A stretch of DNA of 64,000 nt from Bidens hawaiensis (Eukaryota; Streptophyta; Magnoliopsida; Asterales; Asteraceae), in assembly GCA_021521415.1 (NCBI GenBank), contig JAIQDT010003843.1, forward strand, positions 1 to 64,000, in the 5' to 3' direction. The position numbers and the translations under genes are program-made. Positions 32,077 through 43,731 of this stretch are shown piece by piece. Within the stretch, counting starts at the first letter, position 1; each line of letters begins with the position of its first letter. Below the pieces are notes generated by a model, which worked only from the letters and a program-made list of their open reading frames with translations, had not been told where the DNA came from and did no database searches.

Positions 32077-32081
32077 ACATT

Positions 32082-33367
32082 GATCTAAACTTGTTTTGAA
32101 CCAAACACGAACCCGATCCGCCTGCTTAAATTAATATAAAACTAAGAATACATGGATAATGAATTTTATTTTTAATTTAGAAAACACTATAATTTAAAAC
32201 AACACGATTCGACCCAAGTTTATTCGAATCATAACCCTTTTTGACACGCATGTTTTGATCTAACCAATTTGATATTCTTTTAAAAACAACTTGTTCGAAC
32301 CGAGCACTTTCCGTTCATAACTTGTTTCGAGCCGAATAAATTTTACTAAAAACTATTGACCTGAACTAAATATGAGCCTAATCCGCCTTTTTAAATTAAC
32401 ATAAAAACTAAGATGGCATGAATAATAAATTTATCTTTGTTTCTATATATAAACTTTTATGCAACATTATAGCTTTTGCATTTGTTTTTAAGAGTAATGC
32501 AAAACAAGATGTTGAATCTTACACACACACATAAAATAACCATGACCATCTTTTTGTTGAAATTAGTCAAGCTTGCTCACTCACATAAAGAGAAACGACC
32601 TTAGTCACAACACCATTGGTTATATCGTTTACCGACTATGAGCGGATTTATTTTGTCCATTATGGGTTAATCAAATTTGCTAAAAAAACAAACTTTGAGA
32701 TAACCATCAAAATAGTATATGGGCAAATTATTTGTGAAATATTATGAACTGTTTGATAACAAACCGTATCATTGAACCTAAAATATATCAAATTGCTATA
32801 ACTTCTTTTCAGCTATGCTCCAATTTTTATACCCAAATGTAGTCAACTTGTACAAGACACTTTTAACCCGTAAATATGTACTATCTTTGTTAAAAAAAAT
32901 TAAACCAATTAATCAAGCTGTTGAAACCAGCAATTCTTTCCGAGGTAGTAATTTAATTGAGTTAATTAGAAATTATAAATAATATAATTTTAAGAAAGTA
33001 ATAATTGGTTTAATTGAGGTAATTAATAAATATTAAATGGTAATAAATGCATTAATTGTTTTATCACTTAACATAAAAAATAATTAAATTGTATGAATGG
33101 TAATTGAAAAATTAGTAAATTAGGTGGAATATGTATAAATAAAAATTGATTAGTTGGTATCCTATGTGGATGACATATTTGAAAACCATGTGAAACATGT
33201 ATTGCTTTAATATATTAGTTAGATTTATTTGTGTTTTGAATACTTGTGCCCTGTATTTGAAAATAATTAACTTAATTGATATAGTCACATTATATGTATG
33301 ATAGTATCTTCGAGCTGTGAGCAATCGATTCACGCCTCGGCATTTCCGCCCTAGGTTGGGGTGTGAC
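32082..33367. other. Continuation of the Helitron-like sequence, then AT-rich spacer
   Basis: Positions 32082-32450 carry the same AACC/TTTTGAACC tandem units as 26880-27140, showing that the deleted Tat element inserted into this repeat. From about 32450 the sequence is AT-rich without a gene. The reversed end at 33368 (TGTCACACCCCAACC) looks like a gypsy LTR start on the minus strand; its other end was not found. Confidence 0.4.
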
Positions 33368-33368
33368 A

Positions 33369-34559
33369 TCATTCTCTTCTTCACGAGTTCCACTCCAACC
33401 TAATTTCATCTCATCTCACACCTCGGGTAATTTTAATGAGTGAATCGTCTCATCATATTCATCTCCATCTCCTTCGCGCCCTTAAGCCTTTTACTCATTC
33501 GCAATCTCGTTTATTTTTAGAGTCGTCAAATGTAATTGCAGTCGGGATCGCCATCGAAATATGTCAGATTTTTGCAACATTGATTAGAATGTTAGATTTC
33601 TTACATTTTACCGGATCACCGGGTCCGGGCTGACTACAAACCGCGAGAACCGATCAGGTTTTTAGAAAACGGGCTAAATACATGAACGGGGCCGATGTTT
33701 GTAGCGGGTTCCGGTCCGACCGATCAGACTGGCCGATCTGGGTTTCAAAACATTGCCAATGAGCTTTAGCTCAGTTGACATTGAAGTGGAAATTAATGAA
33801 GATTTTGGCTGAAAACTGCAAGATCTCAACTCTCAAGTTCGAATTTGATTCCAACAGGGTTTTACCGTACTAAACCTTCAAGCGACGGGTTTTTATTCAA
33901 AACAAGATATGATGGGCTTGGACTACTCAGCATTGTCTATAATCGCTAACGTATGCGATTAATTTTTGTATTAGGTAAACACAGGTAGTTAAACTTTATT
34001 CGCTGGTTGTTCAAAATAAAAAGAAAAAAAAATTGATGGCAATTAAAAAGTTTTTTTTCTTAACGGCTTCAGATTAAAAAAGTTGTTGTTAAAATAGAAA
34101 AGAACAAAAATAGAAGAAAAATGGACCCCATTTATGTATATATTAATTAAAGTGATAATAAATAAAGAATACGACAAAAGATTGTGAGGAAAGAGGATGA
34201 ATAGAGTACAGGCTGTAAAAAGGAGCCCACACGCTAACGGCCTTTGTCACGACCTACACGTGCTGTCCCGCACGTGTCCACTGAATTTTAAAAGGGTATA
34301 TGTATTGTACCTGCCCCAAATAAAAATTGACGTCCAACTTCCCAACCACCCCCACTTCCCATCTTTCTCCGTACCTTCATTTAACCATTTTTAATATTTT
34401 AATATTAAAACAAAACAATAATATTTAATTTTATCATTAAGCCAATAACAACAATTTTCAATGGGTTTTTCTCCGGACACCTCCCCTTTTGAAGGACCCT
34501 AACAAATATGTCGCGTATAGCCCTATACGCGGTATTAGGATCGTCCCCAAAAGCTTAAT
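33369..34559. other. Spacer with a possible SINE and a G-box pair
   Basis: No gene is supported. A possible SINE is listed separately. Two CACGTG motifs occur at about 34257-34262 and 34271-34276. A perfect 9-bp inverted repeat CGCGTATAG-CC-CTATACGCG lies near 34513-34532. Confidence 0.4.
33755..33915 (+). mobile_element. Possible tRNA-derived SINE
   Basis: TAGCTCAGTTG at 33767-33777 matches a polymerase III A box. AGTTCGAATTTG at about 33836 is a weaker B box about 60 bp downstream, a workable spacing. No poly(A) end or target duplication was confirmed. Confidence 0.35.
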
Positions 34560-34835
34560 GGTGATTTATATATTTATAAAAAAATTTTGATTACATATAT
34601 AAATCACAAGTTATACATGTGTAAAATTTATGTGATAAAAATTTACATATGTGTAAAAAAACATAGATATGCGTAAAAAAACTAATTTTCATAATTGTAA
34701 TCGTAAATATAGATGTCAAAAGTGATAAAATTAAACTTAAATAACATTAACATACAAAATTTTTTATAAAAAACGTTAGTTATTAAGAGTTCATTTGAGT
34801 TCTTAAATAATTTAAGAGTTCCTAAATGATACTAA

Positions 34836-34838
<3 letters not shown>
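34560..34838 (-). repeat. Dispersed repeat family C, copy 2
   Basis: Its reverse complement shares CTCTTAATAACTAACG-like and TTATGAAAATTAGTTT-like blocks with 13875-14045, and it too borders a long (TA)n. Confidence 0.55.

Positions 34839-34881
<43 letters not shown>
34839..34881. repeat. (TA)n microsatellite
   Basis: An uninterrupted TA run of about 42 bp, followed by GTGTGTGTGG and then the next MITE-like element. Confidence 0.88.
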
Positions 34882-34884
<3 letters not shown>

Positions 34885-34889
34885 GTGTG

Positions 34890-35545
34890 TGGTTGGGATC
34901 AAATGAAAAACCCTTTTAAAGGGAAACCTTAAAAAACTCTTAAAAATTATTTTAACCTTTTAAAAAAAATTGTAGTTTCTTTTTTTTTTCCCATTATTCT
35001 TATATGTTATTGTTCAAAAAAAAAACCCTGGTCGGTAACCTCATCAGTGTAGTGTACGTGTGTAATAGTGTGCATTGCATATATACAAAAGTGTTGTATT
35101 GTATAGAATACAACACTATTACACGCATTTGATACACACTGTTGTATATATGCAATATAAGACTAATACGCACATCGAATACACATTAGTACGTATGTGT
35201 AATACAACATTAACGCACACGTGCAGTACATCGATTTTTTTTGCATATAATGCAACACTACTGTACATATACAATACGCAAATATTGAATATATGCAAAT
35301 AAACACTATTGAACATAAAAATACATAGTAATACACATGTGTAATACAATAGTATTGCACAATAACACGTGTGTGCATTACATTGTTTTTATGTTTTTTT
35401 TGTTTTTTCAAGTGAAAAGTAACAAAATATAAGAATAATGTCAAAAACATAAATTTTAAAATATTTTTTTTATTTTTAATTAAAATAATTCTTTAGGAGT
35501 TTTTAAATTCTCTTTAAGGATGAATTTTCTCTTGATACTCTCCAT
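34890..35545. mobile_element. MITE-like family E (about 655 bp)
   Basis: The left end (GGGATCAAATGAAAAACCC, then CTTAAAAAACTCTTAAAAATT) and the reversed right end (GAGAGTATCAAGAGAAAATTC, then TTTAAAAACTCCTAAAG) are imperfect inverted repeats. The inside is a low-complexity patchwork of GTGTAATACAAC-type words in both orientations. It is flanked by (TA)n/(TG)n and (CA)n. Confidence 0.55.
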
Positions 35546-35565
35546 ACACACACACACATACACAC

Positions 35566-36690
35566 ACTAGACGGGTGCCCGCACGATGCAGCGGTGTTTG
35601 AGCACGGACCACATAAATCACGTAGCAATTATGAGTGTTCATGGTTTGGTTTAAAACCTTGAAACAGTTTAAACCAGTCATCGGTTTGGTTTCACGGCTG
35701 GGTTTTTTGTTTTCGGTCAGTTGGTCGGTTTCAAAATTTTCAAATCGTAGCGAATAGTTTGATTTGCGTTTTATATCGGAAACCGACCATATGAAACCAT
35801 ACCATACTGCAAACGTTGAATGCATTTTAATTTTTTATTATATAGTATTAGATATGCTTTGTTATATATAGCTGGGTATCTGCGCGATGCAGCGGAGTAC
35901 GTACGCAAACATGGCATCGAACGCGTAACCGGTGTTACTATTTAAGTAAGTGCGTGACTTCACAACAGTACACGCGTAACCTGGCGATAGTATGCTTGCG
36001 GTAGTGGAAGCTTAACCGGTGTTAGTAAGCACCTCACACAACGACTGTATGCGCGCAATCAGGTGTCGGAGCACACTTAACGCTACATTGAGCGTGCCTT
36101 GGCTCGCAACTTGTTTTGTCTAACACTGTTCTAACACGAAATTTGTTCTGATTTGACCCCTTTCGACCCGAACCCGTCCCGACCCAAAACAAACTAATCT
36201 TTTTTGTATTGACCCATTCCAACCTTAACCTTTAGACCCATGACCCGAACGGCCGAACCCGCCCAACCCGTTTGTCGGTCCTTGATGTTAATCACGTAAC
36301 ACATTAAGTTTTTAAAATGAAAAAATATAGCAATACCATACTCAAATTAAAGAGAATATAATGCTCATTTTTATGGTATAATATTTTTTAAAAAATATTA
36401 ACGTGTTAAAAAGTTATAAACGTTTAAACGTCGTGAGGGTAGTTGGTTTAAAATAAGGGGTATATATTTAACTATTTTATAAATTAACAAAACGTGATTA
36501 AAGTTAAAGGATCAAACTTGTAATTATTTTTGAATAAATTAAAATTAAGTATATAATTTTGCTAAAAGACAAAATTGTTAAAAGACAAACTTGCGCCTAA
36601 AATGTCTTAATTTTATGCATTATGGTTTGTACTTAAAGCAACAAGTTTGGTACCTCTTAAAATTTAAGAGGTCCCTCACTCATGCTTTAT
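35566..36690 (-). mobile_element. Helitron-like repeats, minus strand
   Basis: ACTAG at 35566-35570 (CTAGT on the minus strand) is preceded on that strand by a GC-rich inverted motif (CGGGTGCCCG). A second related GC-rich block begins near 35868. The segment from about 36300 to 36690 matches 39500-39870, including the palindromic block ACCTCTTAAAATTTAAGAGGT. A mostly non-coding, GACCCGAACC-rich interior is typical of these repeats. Confidence 0.5.
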
Positions 36691-36700
36691 ATATATATAT

Positions 36701-36955
36701 AAGGGTTCAAATAAGAATAAGAAGTTTCCTAGGAATGGTAAGAATCAATAAATTTTTGACATGTGGCATTATAACCTATGGTGAAAGAATTATTCTAGGA
36801 AACTATGTCAGTTATAAAGGTAAAAGGGTAATTCTAGGAAACTATGTCGGTTTTTGGTAATTTTAAATCTCAACCATTGATTAGCATGATCCAATGGCTG
36901 TGACTTATTCCTAGCATTCATAGAAAACTACTTATTTTTATTTTAACCCTCCTCT
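36701..36955 (-). mobile_element. MITE-like family A, copy 3
   Basis: Same orientation as copy 2: GGGTTCAAATAAGAATAA to TTAACCCTCC, with GGAAACTATGTC present twice. (TA)n on both sides. Confidence 0.72.
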
Positions 36956-36971
36956 ATATATATATATATAT

Positions 36972-38420
36972 AGGCTTAAGTTCATGCGAGAAGTGATATT
37001 AGTGCGAGAAATGTGAGAAGTTATTACAACCAATCAAAATTTTTTATTTTATTTTTTTATTTAATTAATTAGAAGGGTATTTATGTCAAACTTCCAATTG
37101 TTTTTTTTTGGTAACTAGTAAATGGTTTATTAAGTTTCAAATTACAAAACTTTTTTTATTCCATTATATTCTTTACTTATTAACTAGTCATCCTCGTTAT
37201 TTTTATTCAAAAATGTATTTTGCTTCTTTAATTGTTTTTTAAACTTCGATGTGTGTTCAATGCCCATAGTCTCTTCTGATTTGTTTGTAATTTTTTCAAA
37301 TGTTCTTTAATTTTTTAAAATACTCTTTATTTTACGTCTTATATGGCTTAAATCATTTTTTTATTTCTCATGTTCAACAAACTGGATTAACAAAATTCCA
37401 AAGTCAACATATTCCTACACATATATATAATACCTACACACACCATTATACTTGACAAATAGAATTGTAGGATATCCTACACTGAAAAAAGAGCTCACCC
37501 TACACAATCGATATACAAAATGTAGGATCGATTTAGGTATTAAAAATGTTGCAGTGTAGGAATAAAGTGTTGTAGTGTATGGACAATTTATTGTCGAAAA
37601 AGAACATACACTACAAGAAATGGATTTTTCGTGCATTCACAATAAACACAATAGAAAAACCCTTAATAAATCAAGTATGAAAAACAAATTAAAATAGGCC
37701 TACAAAAAACGAATTATAACTACACACAAAACGAACTAAAACGACACAAATAAGATCTATACCTACACGGAATGAAGTATAACTACACGCAACGATATAA
37801 TCGAAGAAATAAAGATATATACATGATTAACCTTAACTAGTGTAGGTTTAGATGTGCACCAATTAAAATTCCCCTAATTTCTATTATACAAAAAAACCTT
37901 AGTTTTTTTTTTCAAATCTATAATTGAATCAACATGGTTTATGATCGAATTCAGATTATAAATGTATGTGAATCTAAAAACTGTGATATTTAGGTTATTC
38001 CAAACTAAAATAAAACAAACAACACTAACCTTAATTAGGTTCGATTTTTTTGCTTCACCATTTTTTTTAATGGAAGTAAATGGCAAGGTGATTGAATGTA
38101 CAATTGAAGTTTTTGAAACCAATTGAAGCTCTGTAATTTGGTAAGTTTTTCTAAATATAAGAAAATTATTGAATATGCAATTAAAAATCCGTAGAGTATT
38201 CTTATGGGAATTGGTATGGAGTATTAAATGAACACTTTCTTACCATAAAGAGTTTTTGAAGAAAGAATAACGTACCTCTTGTATCTAAATTAGTACACGT
38301 ATTTTCCAGTTTATTACGAAAATTCCATTATTATTGTTAACCATTGATTGCACATAATCGATGGTTTAGATCCACTTCTCGCACTTCTTATTTTAATATC
38401 ACATCTTCTATGAACCATCA
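36972..38420. mobile_element. MITE-like family B, copy 2 (about 1.45 kb)
   Basis: The left end AGTTCATGCGAGAAGTGATATT pairs with the reversed right end GGTTCATAGAAGATGTGATATT. The inside holds CCTACAC and GTGTAGGA words in both orientations, as in copy 1. Flanked by (TA)n. Confidence 0.65.
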
Positions 38421-38435
38421 TATATATATATATAT

Positions 38436-38768
38436 AGGGGAGGGATCTTTTGAGAACCATGTTGAGTTGTAAGAACTCCATTCTAGGCTACATATTTAAT
38501 TAGGTGGATTGGAATATGTGGTTGAGATTAAATCTGGCAAAAAAGTCAAAGTAGGAGAGAGAATAAAGATGTGAGTGGTTACACTAACTTTTACGTCCGT
38601 TACACATGTGTAAAATGTCGGCTCGGTGTGTAAAAAATTCTTTAATTTTTTTACGTGTATTTAACTTACATATATTACGCATGTGTAAAAAAAATCGAAA
38701 AAAAATCGTTACACTGAGTTCTTTCGAGTTCTTAAAACTCAAAGGGGTTCTCATTTGAAATCTCTCCT
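38436..38768. mobile_element. MITE-like family D (about 330 bp)
   Basis: The left end GGGGAGGGATCTTTTGAGAACC and the reversed right end GGAGAGATTTCAAATGAGAACC are imperfect inverted repeats. (TATATA) lies on both sides. No ORF. Confidence 0.65.
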
Positions 38769-38780
38769 ATATATATATAT

Positions 38781-39040
38781 AGGGATAGGTTATTTTAAAG
38801 AGACAATGTTTCCTAGGAATGGTAAGAATAATTATGGTCCATTAGATTAGGGGATCCAAGGGTTGAGATTTAAAATTACCAAAAACCGACATAGTTTCCT
38901 AGAATTACTCTTTCACCATTATAACCGACATAGTTTTCTAGAATTATTCTTTTACCATATGTTTTAATGCCAAATGTAAAAAATATATTGGTTCTTACCA
39001 TTCATAGGAAACTCTTTATTCTTATTTGAACCCTTTTCCA
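38781..39040 (+). mobile_element. MITE-like family A, copy 4
   Basis: Same orientation as copy 1: AGGGATAGGTTATTTT to TTTGAACCCTTTTCC, with ACCGACATAGTTT present twice. (TA)n on the left, (CA)n on the right. Confidence 0.72.
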
Positions 39041-39065
39041 TATATACACACACACACACACACAC
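39041..39065. repeat. (CA)n microsatellite
   Basis: A TATATA then (CA)n run joins family A copy 4 to the next Helitron-like end. Confidence 0.85.
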
Positions 39066-39884
39066 ACTAGCCAGTTGCCCGCGCGATTGTAACATCGCAA
39101 CGGTATGTGCGTAACCCGAGGTGGTATGCATTTAACGTAGCATGGGACGTGTAACTAGTGCCAGTAAGCGCACCACATAACGCTTATGCTCGAGAAATCC
39201 GATATATACATAAACAATGTCATCCGCGTAAATGATGCCAGAACTCGCGAAACTGGTGGCAAACATCAAGAAGGAACGATGAAATGTACAGTAATTTCAA
39301 ATAAACTACTTTTTAACCCTATTCATTTTGACGGACATGTTCCGACCCGAAAGCATTTTAACTTGAAGCCCGTTTTGACATGACCTCTTTCAATCTAAAC
39401 CCATCCTGACATGAACTAAATAAACCCTTTTTGTATAAACCTGTTCCAACTGTAACTCGTTTCGACACCATTAGCCAAACCTGCCCGATCGTTGCCATTA
39501 TTAATTGGTTATCACGTAGCATGTTAGTTTTTTAAAAATTAATAAACTATAGCAATATCATACTCAAATTAAAGAGAATAAAATGCCTGTTTTTATGATG
39601 TATTTTTTTATAAAAAATATTAACGCGTGAAAAAGTTATGGCTGTTAAAAAATCGTGGGGGTAGGTGGTTTAGAATGAGGGGAAAATGTGTAATTATTTA
39701 TAAAATTAACAAAACTTGATTAAAGTTGAAGGACCATTATTGTAAATTATTTTTTGATGTGTAAAGACTATATTATCCCTACATTTATAAAATTCTATGC
39801 ATTACTACTTGTATAATATGTAATAAGAGTGGTACCTCTTAAAATTTAAGAGGTCCCCCACTCCTATATTATATATAGTATAGA
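39066..39884 (-). mobile_element. Helitron-like non-autonomous element, 819 bp
   Basis: The minus-strand 5' end reads TCTATACTATATATAATA (from 39884, preceded by A). The 3' end has GC-rich palindromic words (GATGTTACAATCGC, GCGGGC) then CTAGT at 39070-39066. The 3' flank is (GT)n rather than T. It shares a long block with 36300-36690. No Rep/helicase ORF. Confidence 0.55.
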
Positions 39885-39886
39885 TA

Positions 39887-40146
39887 TAGAAAAACGTTCA
39901 AATAAAAAATTAGAAATTTCCTATGAATAGTAATAACCAATAGATTTTTGTCATGTGGCATTAAAACCTATGGTAAAAGAACAATTCTAGGAAACTATGC
40001 CGGTTGTAATGGTGAAAGAGTAATTCTAGGAAACTATGTTCGTTTTTTGTAATTTTAAATCTCAACCATTGATTAACATGATCCAATAGCTATGATCTAT
40101 TCCTAGTATTTCTAGGAAACTATTTGTTTTTAGAATAACCCTCCCA
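39887..40146 (-). mobile_element. MITE-like family A, copy 5
   Basis: Same orientation as copies 2 and 3, more diverged at the left end (GTTCAAATAAAAAATT). It ends GAATAACCCTCCC before TATATATA. Confidence 0.7.
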
Positions 40147-40160
40147 TATATATGGCTAAG

Positions 40161-40759
40161 TATAAAATGAAAACTCATTTGAGTTGTGAAAACTCTAGAA
40201 ACTCATTCTCAACCACATGTTTTTAATTAATGTTTAAATCTTGTTGTCTACAATTAAAGTGAATAAAAAATGTAAATATAAATATAATTTTTTCTCTCTC
40301 CTGAAAACATATATAAAAATTAGTAAAAAATGTAAAAAAATAGCAAAACAATTTTTTTTGATGTTTCGATGTTTTGTATTAAATGTTACAACATATATTA
40401 CATGTAACAAAAAAAAAACGATATTACATAGGGTTTTCGCGGGTTTTCACAACTCAAATGGGTGTCATTTGAGTTGTGAAAACCCGCGAAAACCTTATGT
40501 AACATCGTTTTTTTTTGTTACATGTAATATATGTTGTATCATTTAATACAAAATATCGAAACATCAAAAAAAAATATTTTGCTATTTTTTAACATTTTTT
40601 TACTAATTTTTATATATGTTTTCAGGAGAGAGAAAAAATTATATTTATATTTTTTATTCACTTTAATTGTGGACCACAAGATTTAAACATTAATTAAAAA
40701 CATGTGGTTGAGAATGAGTTTCTAGAGTTTTCACAACTCAATTGTGTTTTTATTATATA
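40161..40759. mobile_element. Near-perfect palindrome of about 600 bp made of two inverted MITE copies
   Basis: Arms 40161-40460 and 40466-40759 are reverse complements with few differences around a 5-bp centre. Each arm has its own inverted ends: CATTTGAGTTGTGAAAAC at the outside and GTTTTCACAACTCAAATG at the centre. The structure is therefore two copies of one small MITE, head to head. It could form a roughly 295-bp hairpin if transcribed. Confidence 0.85.
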
Positions 40760-41453
40760 TATATACATATATTCTAATTTAATTATTTATAATTTTAAGG
40801 TTCCTCTAGTTTTTTTTATCACAAGTTTTAAGTAATAGTTGTATATGTTATATTGAAAAATTTTTAAGTAATAGTTGTATATGTTATATTGAAAAATATT
40901 GATTAAAAATTTCTCGCTAGATGGAGCTATGGTTATATTTCATAAATTGAAAACTTGCAGAGAACAAATTTAGATATATTTGGTTTTCAATTCTTTTTAT
41001 GCATTTGTATTAACATTCGACACAATTTTGTCAATTATATAATAGTTAGTTTGATTATATTTTTTTTCATTTGAGTTACATAGTCCGATCTGAATATAAT
41101 TGAATAAAGTTATTATGTCGCGATAAACAAACAACCCATATAAATTTTCACCCTCAATGAGAAAATTTTTTGAGTCCGGTTTTGCGTCCAAAGACATAGA
41201 TTGTCTTGAATAACACATGGATACAATATGGAATCTTTATATTTTGTTTTGATTGGTTAGAACGCTAGATTTGGACTTCAACGATAACTAAGATTTTTGG
41301 ATAAACCAAACCAGTTTTGTTGGATGAGTCGGCTGGACCGACAAATATAGTTTGTTTTGATAGTTTGGGCCGGGTTCTGCACAAAATCCTCTCATTTCAA
41401 GATATTCGAAAATTCAATAAAAGGAACAAACATTTTATTTTTTTATACATTAT
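40760..41453. other. AT-rich spacer with a tandem 37-bp duplication
   Basis: AAGTAATAGTTGTATATG with its flanks is directly duplicated at about 40827-40862 and 40863-40899. No gene is seen in the rest. Confidence 0.5.
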
Positions 41454-43050
41454 CTATCTACTAATAAAAGTAAGATAGACGGTCGGCGCCAAAAGACATT
41501 ATTTTATTGTGTTTTTTTTTCTTTTGTCTTTAAAAAAATGTATCATAACTCCGGCGCTGACAATGCTCGGGTTTTACCGGCTCACTGCGCAGCGTCTAGT
41601 AATTATCTAATATAAGTAAAGATAGACAGTCGGCGCCACAAAACATTATTTTATTGTTTTTTTTGCCTTTCAAAAAATGTACAACAACTCCGGGGCTGAC
41701 AATGCTTGGGTTTTGCCGACTCACCGCGCAGTGTCCAGTACTGACAACGCTTGAGTTTTACAACGCCCGGGTTTTGCCAAACTTTATTTTAGTTTTGATA
41801 CCATGATTTTTTTTATTGGTTAAATGTTTTTCTTTTAGTTTTTTTCTAGATTCATAACAAAAGTTATGTTTTTTGTTTTACCGAATTTGTGTTAGCGAAC
41901 CACCACAACTCCGGGACTGGCAATGCTTGGGTTTTACCGACTCGCCGCACAACGTCCAGTACCGACAACGCTTGGGTTTTACAACGCCTGGGTTTTGCCG
42001 AACTTTATTTTAGTTTCGATACCATAACAAATGTGAACAAAATCGACAAAATGATAGACAGTCGGCGCCACAAGACTAACATTTGATTATTTTATTATTT
42101 TTTTGCCTTTCAAAAAATTTACCACAACTCCGGGGCTGACGATGCTTGGGTTTTGCCGACTCACCGCGCAGCGTCCAGTACCGACAACGCTTGGGTTTTA
42201 CAACGCCCGGGTTTTGCCGAACTTTACTTTAGTTTCGATACCGTAACAATCGATACCGTGATTTTTTTTATTGGTTAAATGTTTTTCTTTTAGTTTTTTC
42301 TAGATTCATAACAAAAGTTATGTTTTTTGTTTTACCGAATTTGTGTCAGCGCACCACCCACAACTCCGGGACTGACAATGCTCGGGTTTTACCGACTCAC
42401 CGCGCAACGTCTAGTACCGACAACGCTTGGGTTTTACAACGCCCGGGTTTTGCTGAACTTTATTTTAGTTTCGATAGCGTAACAGTCGATACCGTAACAA
42501 ATGTGAACAAAATCGACAAAATTCGCGTTGACCCACCGCCGAAAAGCTTGGATTTTTACCAGCGCCCCAGTTTTACCGACTCACCCGCTCGAATACGAGT
42601 CGAGTCGACGTTTCAACGATCAGGTTTTCCAACGCCCGAGTTTACCGACCAAATAAACATTGTTTTTAAATATGCTAACAAAAAAAATTATAATATGTTA
42701 TACGAGTGTCGTAGAGTCACTACCTCAGCGTCTGGGACCGACCGACGTCACCCCATTGGTTCACCTTCATTTTTATTTTTAAATTTTGTTTTCGTTTTGT
42801 TTTAGTTTCAGTACCATAACGAACGTAACTAATACCGACTAAATTCGCATTGACTCGCTGTTGTCGTCCGGGACCAACCGACACCACCCCATTGGCCTAC
42901 CTCAATTTTTATTCTTATTTTTTTGTTTCAATTTTGTTTTAGTTTCAATACCATAACGAACGTAGCTACTATTAACTAAATTCGTGATGATTCGCCACTC
43001 CAACACCTTACTGACCGATTTACCGCGCAACGCGCGGGTAAATCACTAGT
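41454..43050 (+). mobile_element. Helitron (non-autonomous), 1597 bp, with internal terminus
   Basis: The 5' end TCTATCTACTAATAAAAG is preceded by A; the 3' end is a GC hairpin (CCGCGC-AAC-GCGCGG, 43023-43037) then TAAATCACTAGT followed by T, so the insertion is in an AT dinucleotide as expected for Helitrons. An internal CTAGT end at 41596-41600 is followed four bases later by another TC start (TCTAATATAAG at 41605), so two Helitron units lie in tandem. The inside has no Rep or helicase gene. Confidence 0.85.
41546..42640. repeat. Tandem array of about 215-235 bp units inside the Helitron
   Basis: CACAACTCCGGG-type blocks followed by GACAATGCTTGGGTTTT and CCGACTCACCGCGCA recur at about 41546, 41685, 41901, 42122 and 42358. 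Spacing between the last four is 216, 221 and 236 bp. Long open frames over this array follow from the repeat and show no protein similarity that I recognise. Confidence 0.8.
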
Positions 43051-43731
43051 TGAAGTTAAACTTTAACAGACAGGAGATCTGCGAAGATTAATAATATATA
43101 CATATTAAAATAATACATATGTACTAAAAGAACATCCAAAGACACTTGACCCATTCTAATCCTTTGCTATTACTTGATGCCACGTGACCCATTTTATACA
43201 TGCGCTTTCATCCGACCTGCTTCGGAAGAACACCCTCCAAAACGTATCAAACTCATCTAGGAGTACTCACGCTGTGGCTCGATAAAGCGAGAAAGAATTG
43301 GTGGCAAGCCTTCAGGACCGATTTAATCATTGTAATCAGCTAAGATTAAGAACATGAGATCGGCTAAGATTAATAATATATACATATTATTAAGATAATA
43401 AAATACAATATATATGTACTAAAAGAACTTTCGAAAAGAACCGAGTTTGCCAAACTTCGGATCATTAGCTATAACTTGATGCCATGCAACCCATTTTATA
43501 CTTGCGCTTTCATCCAACCCGCTTTGATAGAACACCCTCCAAAACATCCAAAACGTATTAAACTCATCTAAGACTCACTTTGTGGCTCGATAAAGCGAGA
43601 AATAATAGGTGGGCAATTAAGCATAGTAACCCGCCCTCTAAAGGGCATGTTCTTGGATTTCCAAATAGAGTAACAGACAAACGCTTTGTAAACGTTTCAA
43701 TGATCAGCTTCTGTGAAGTGACCAAGTTTAT
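43051..43731. repeat. Spacer with two tandem copies of about 280 bp
   Basis: The blocks AGATTAATAATATATACATATT, ACTTGATGCCA, ACACCCTCCAAAAC and GTGGCTCGATAAAGCGAGAAA occur in the same order in 43073-43305 and 43355-43610. No gene. Confidence 0.7.

Noticed and set aside
33755..33860. A tRNA gene
   Set aside because: The A-box match is good but the sequence cannot be folded into a cloverleaf by eye and the B box is weak; a SINE remnant is the better reading.
34250..34280. A host-gene promoter with two CACGTG motifs
   Set aside because: No gene with a credible frame, TATA box or exon follows on either strand, so it is kept only as a note.
35075..35450. Tyr/Ile-rich ORFs on both strands
   Set aside because: They follow from low-complexity GTGTAATAC-type repeats inside a MITE-like element.
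40241..40546. ORF of 101 residues across the palindrome centre
   Set aside because: It spans the inverted repeat centre and is AT-driven; no protein similarity is recognised.
41889..42805. ORFs with repeated NAWVLP and AELYFSFD-type words in the Helitron
   Set aside because: The words mirror the 215-235 bp DNA repeats; no start context, introns or known family.
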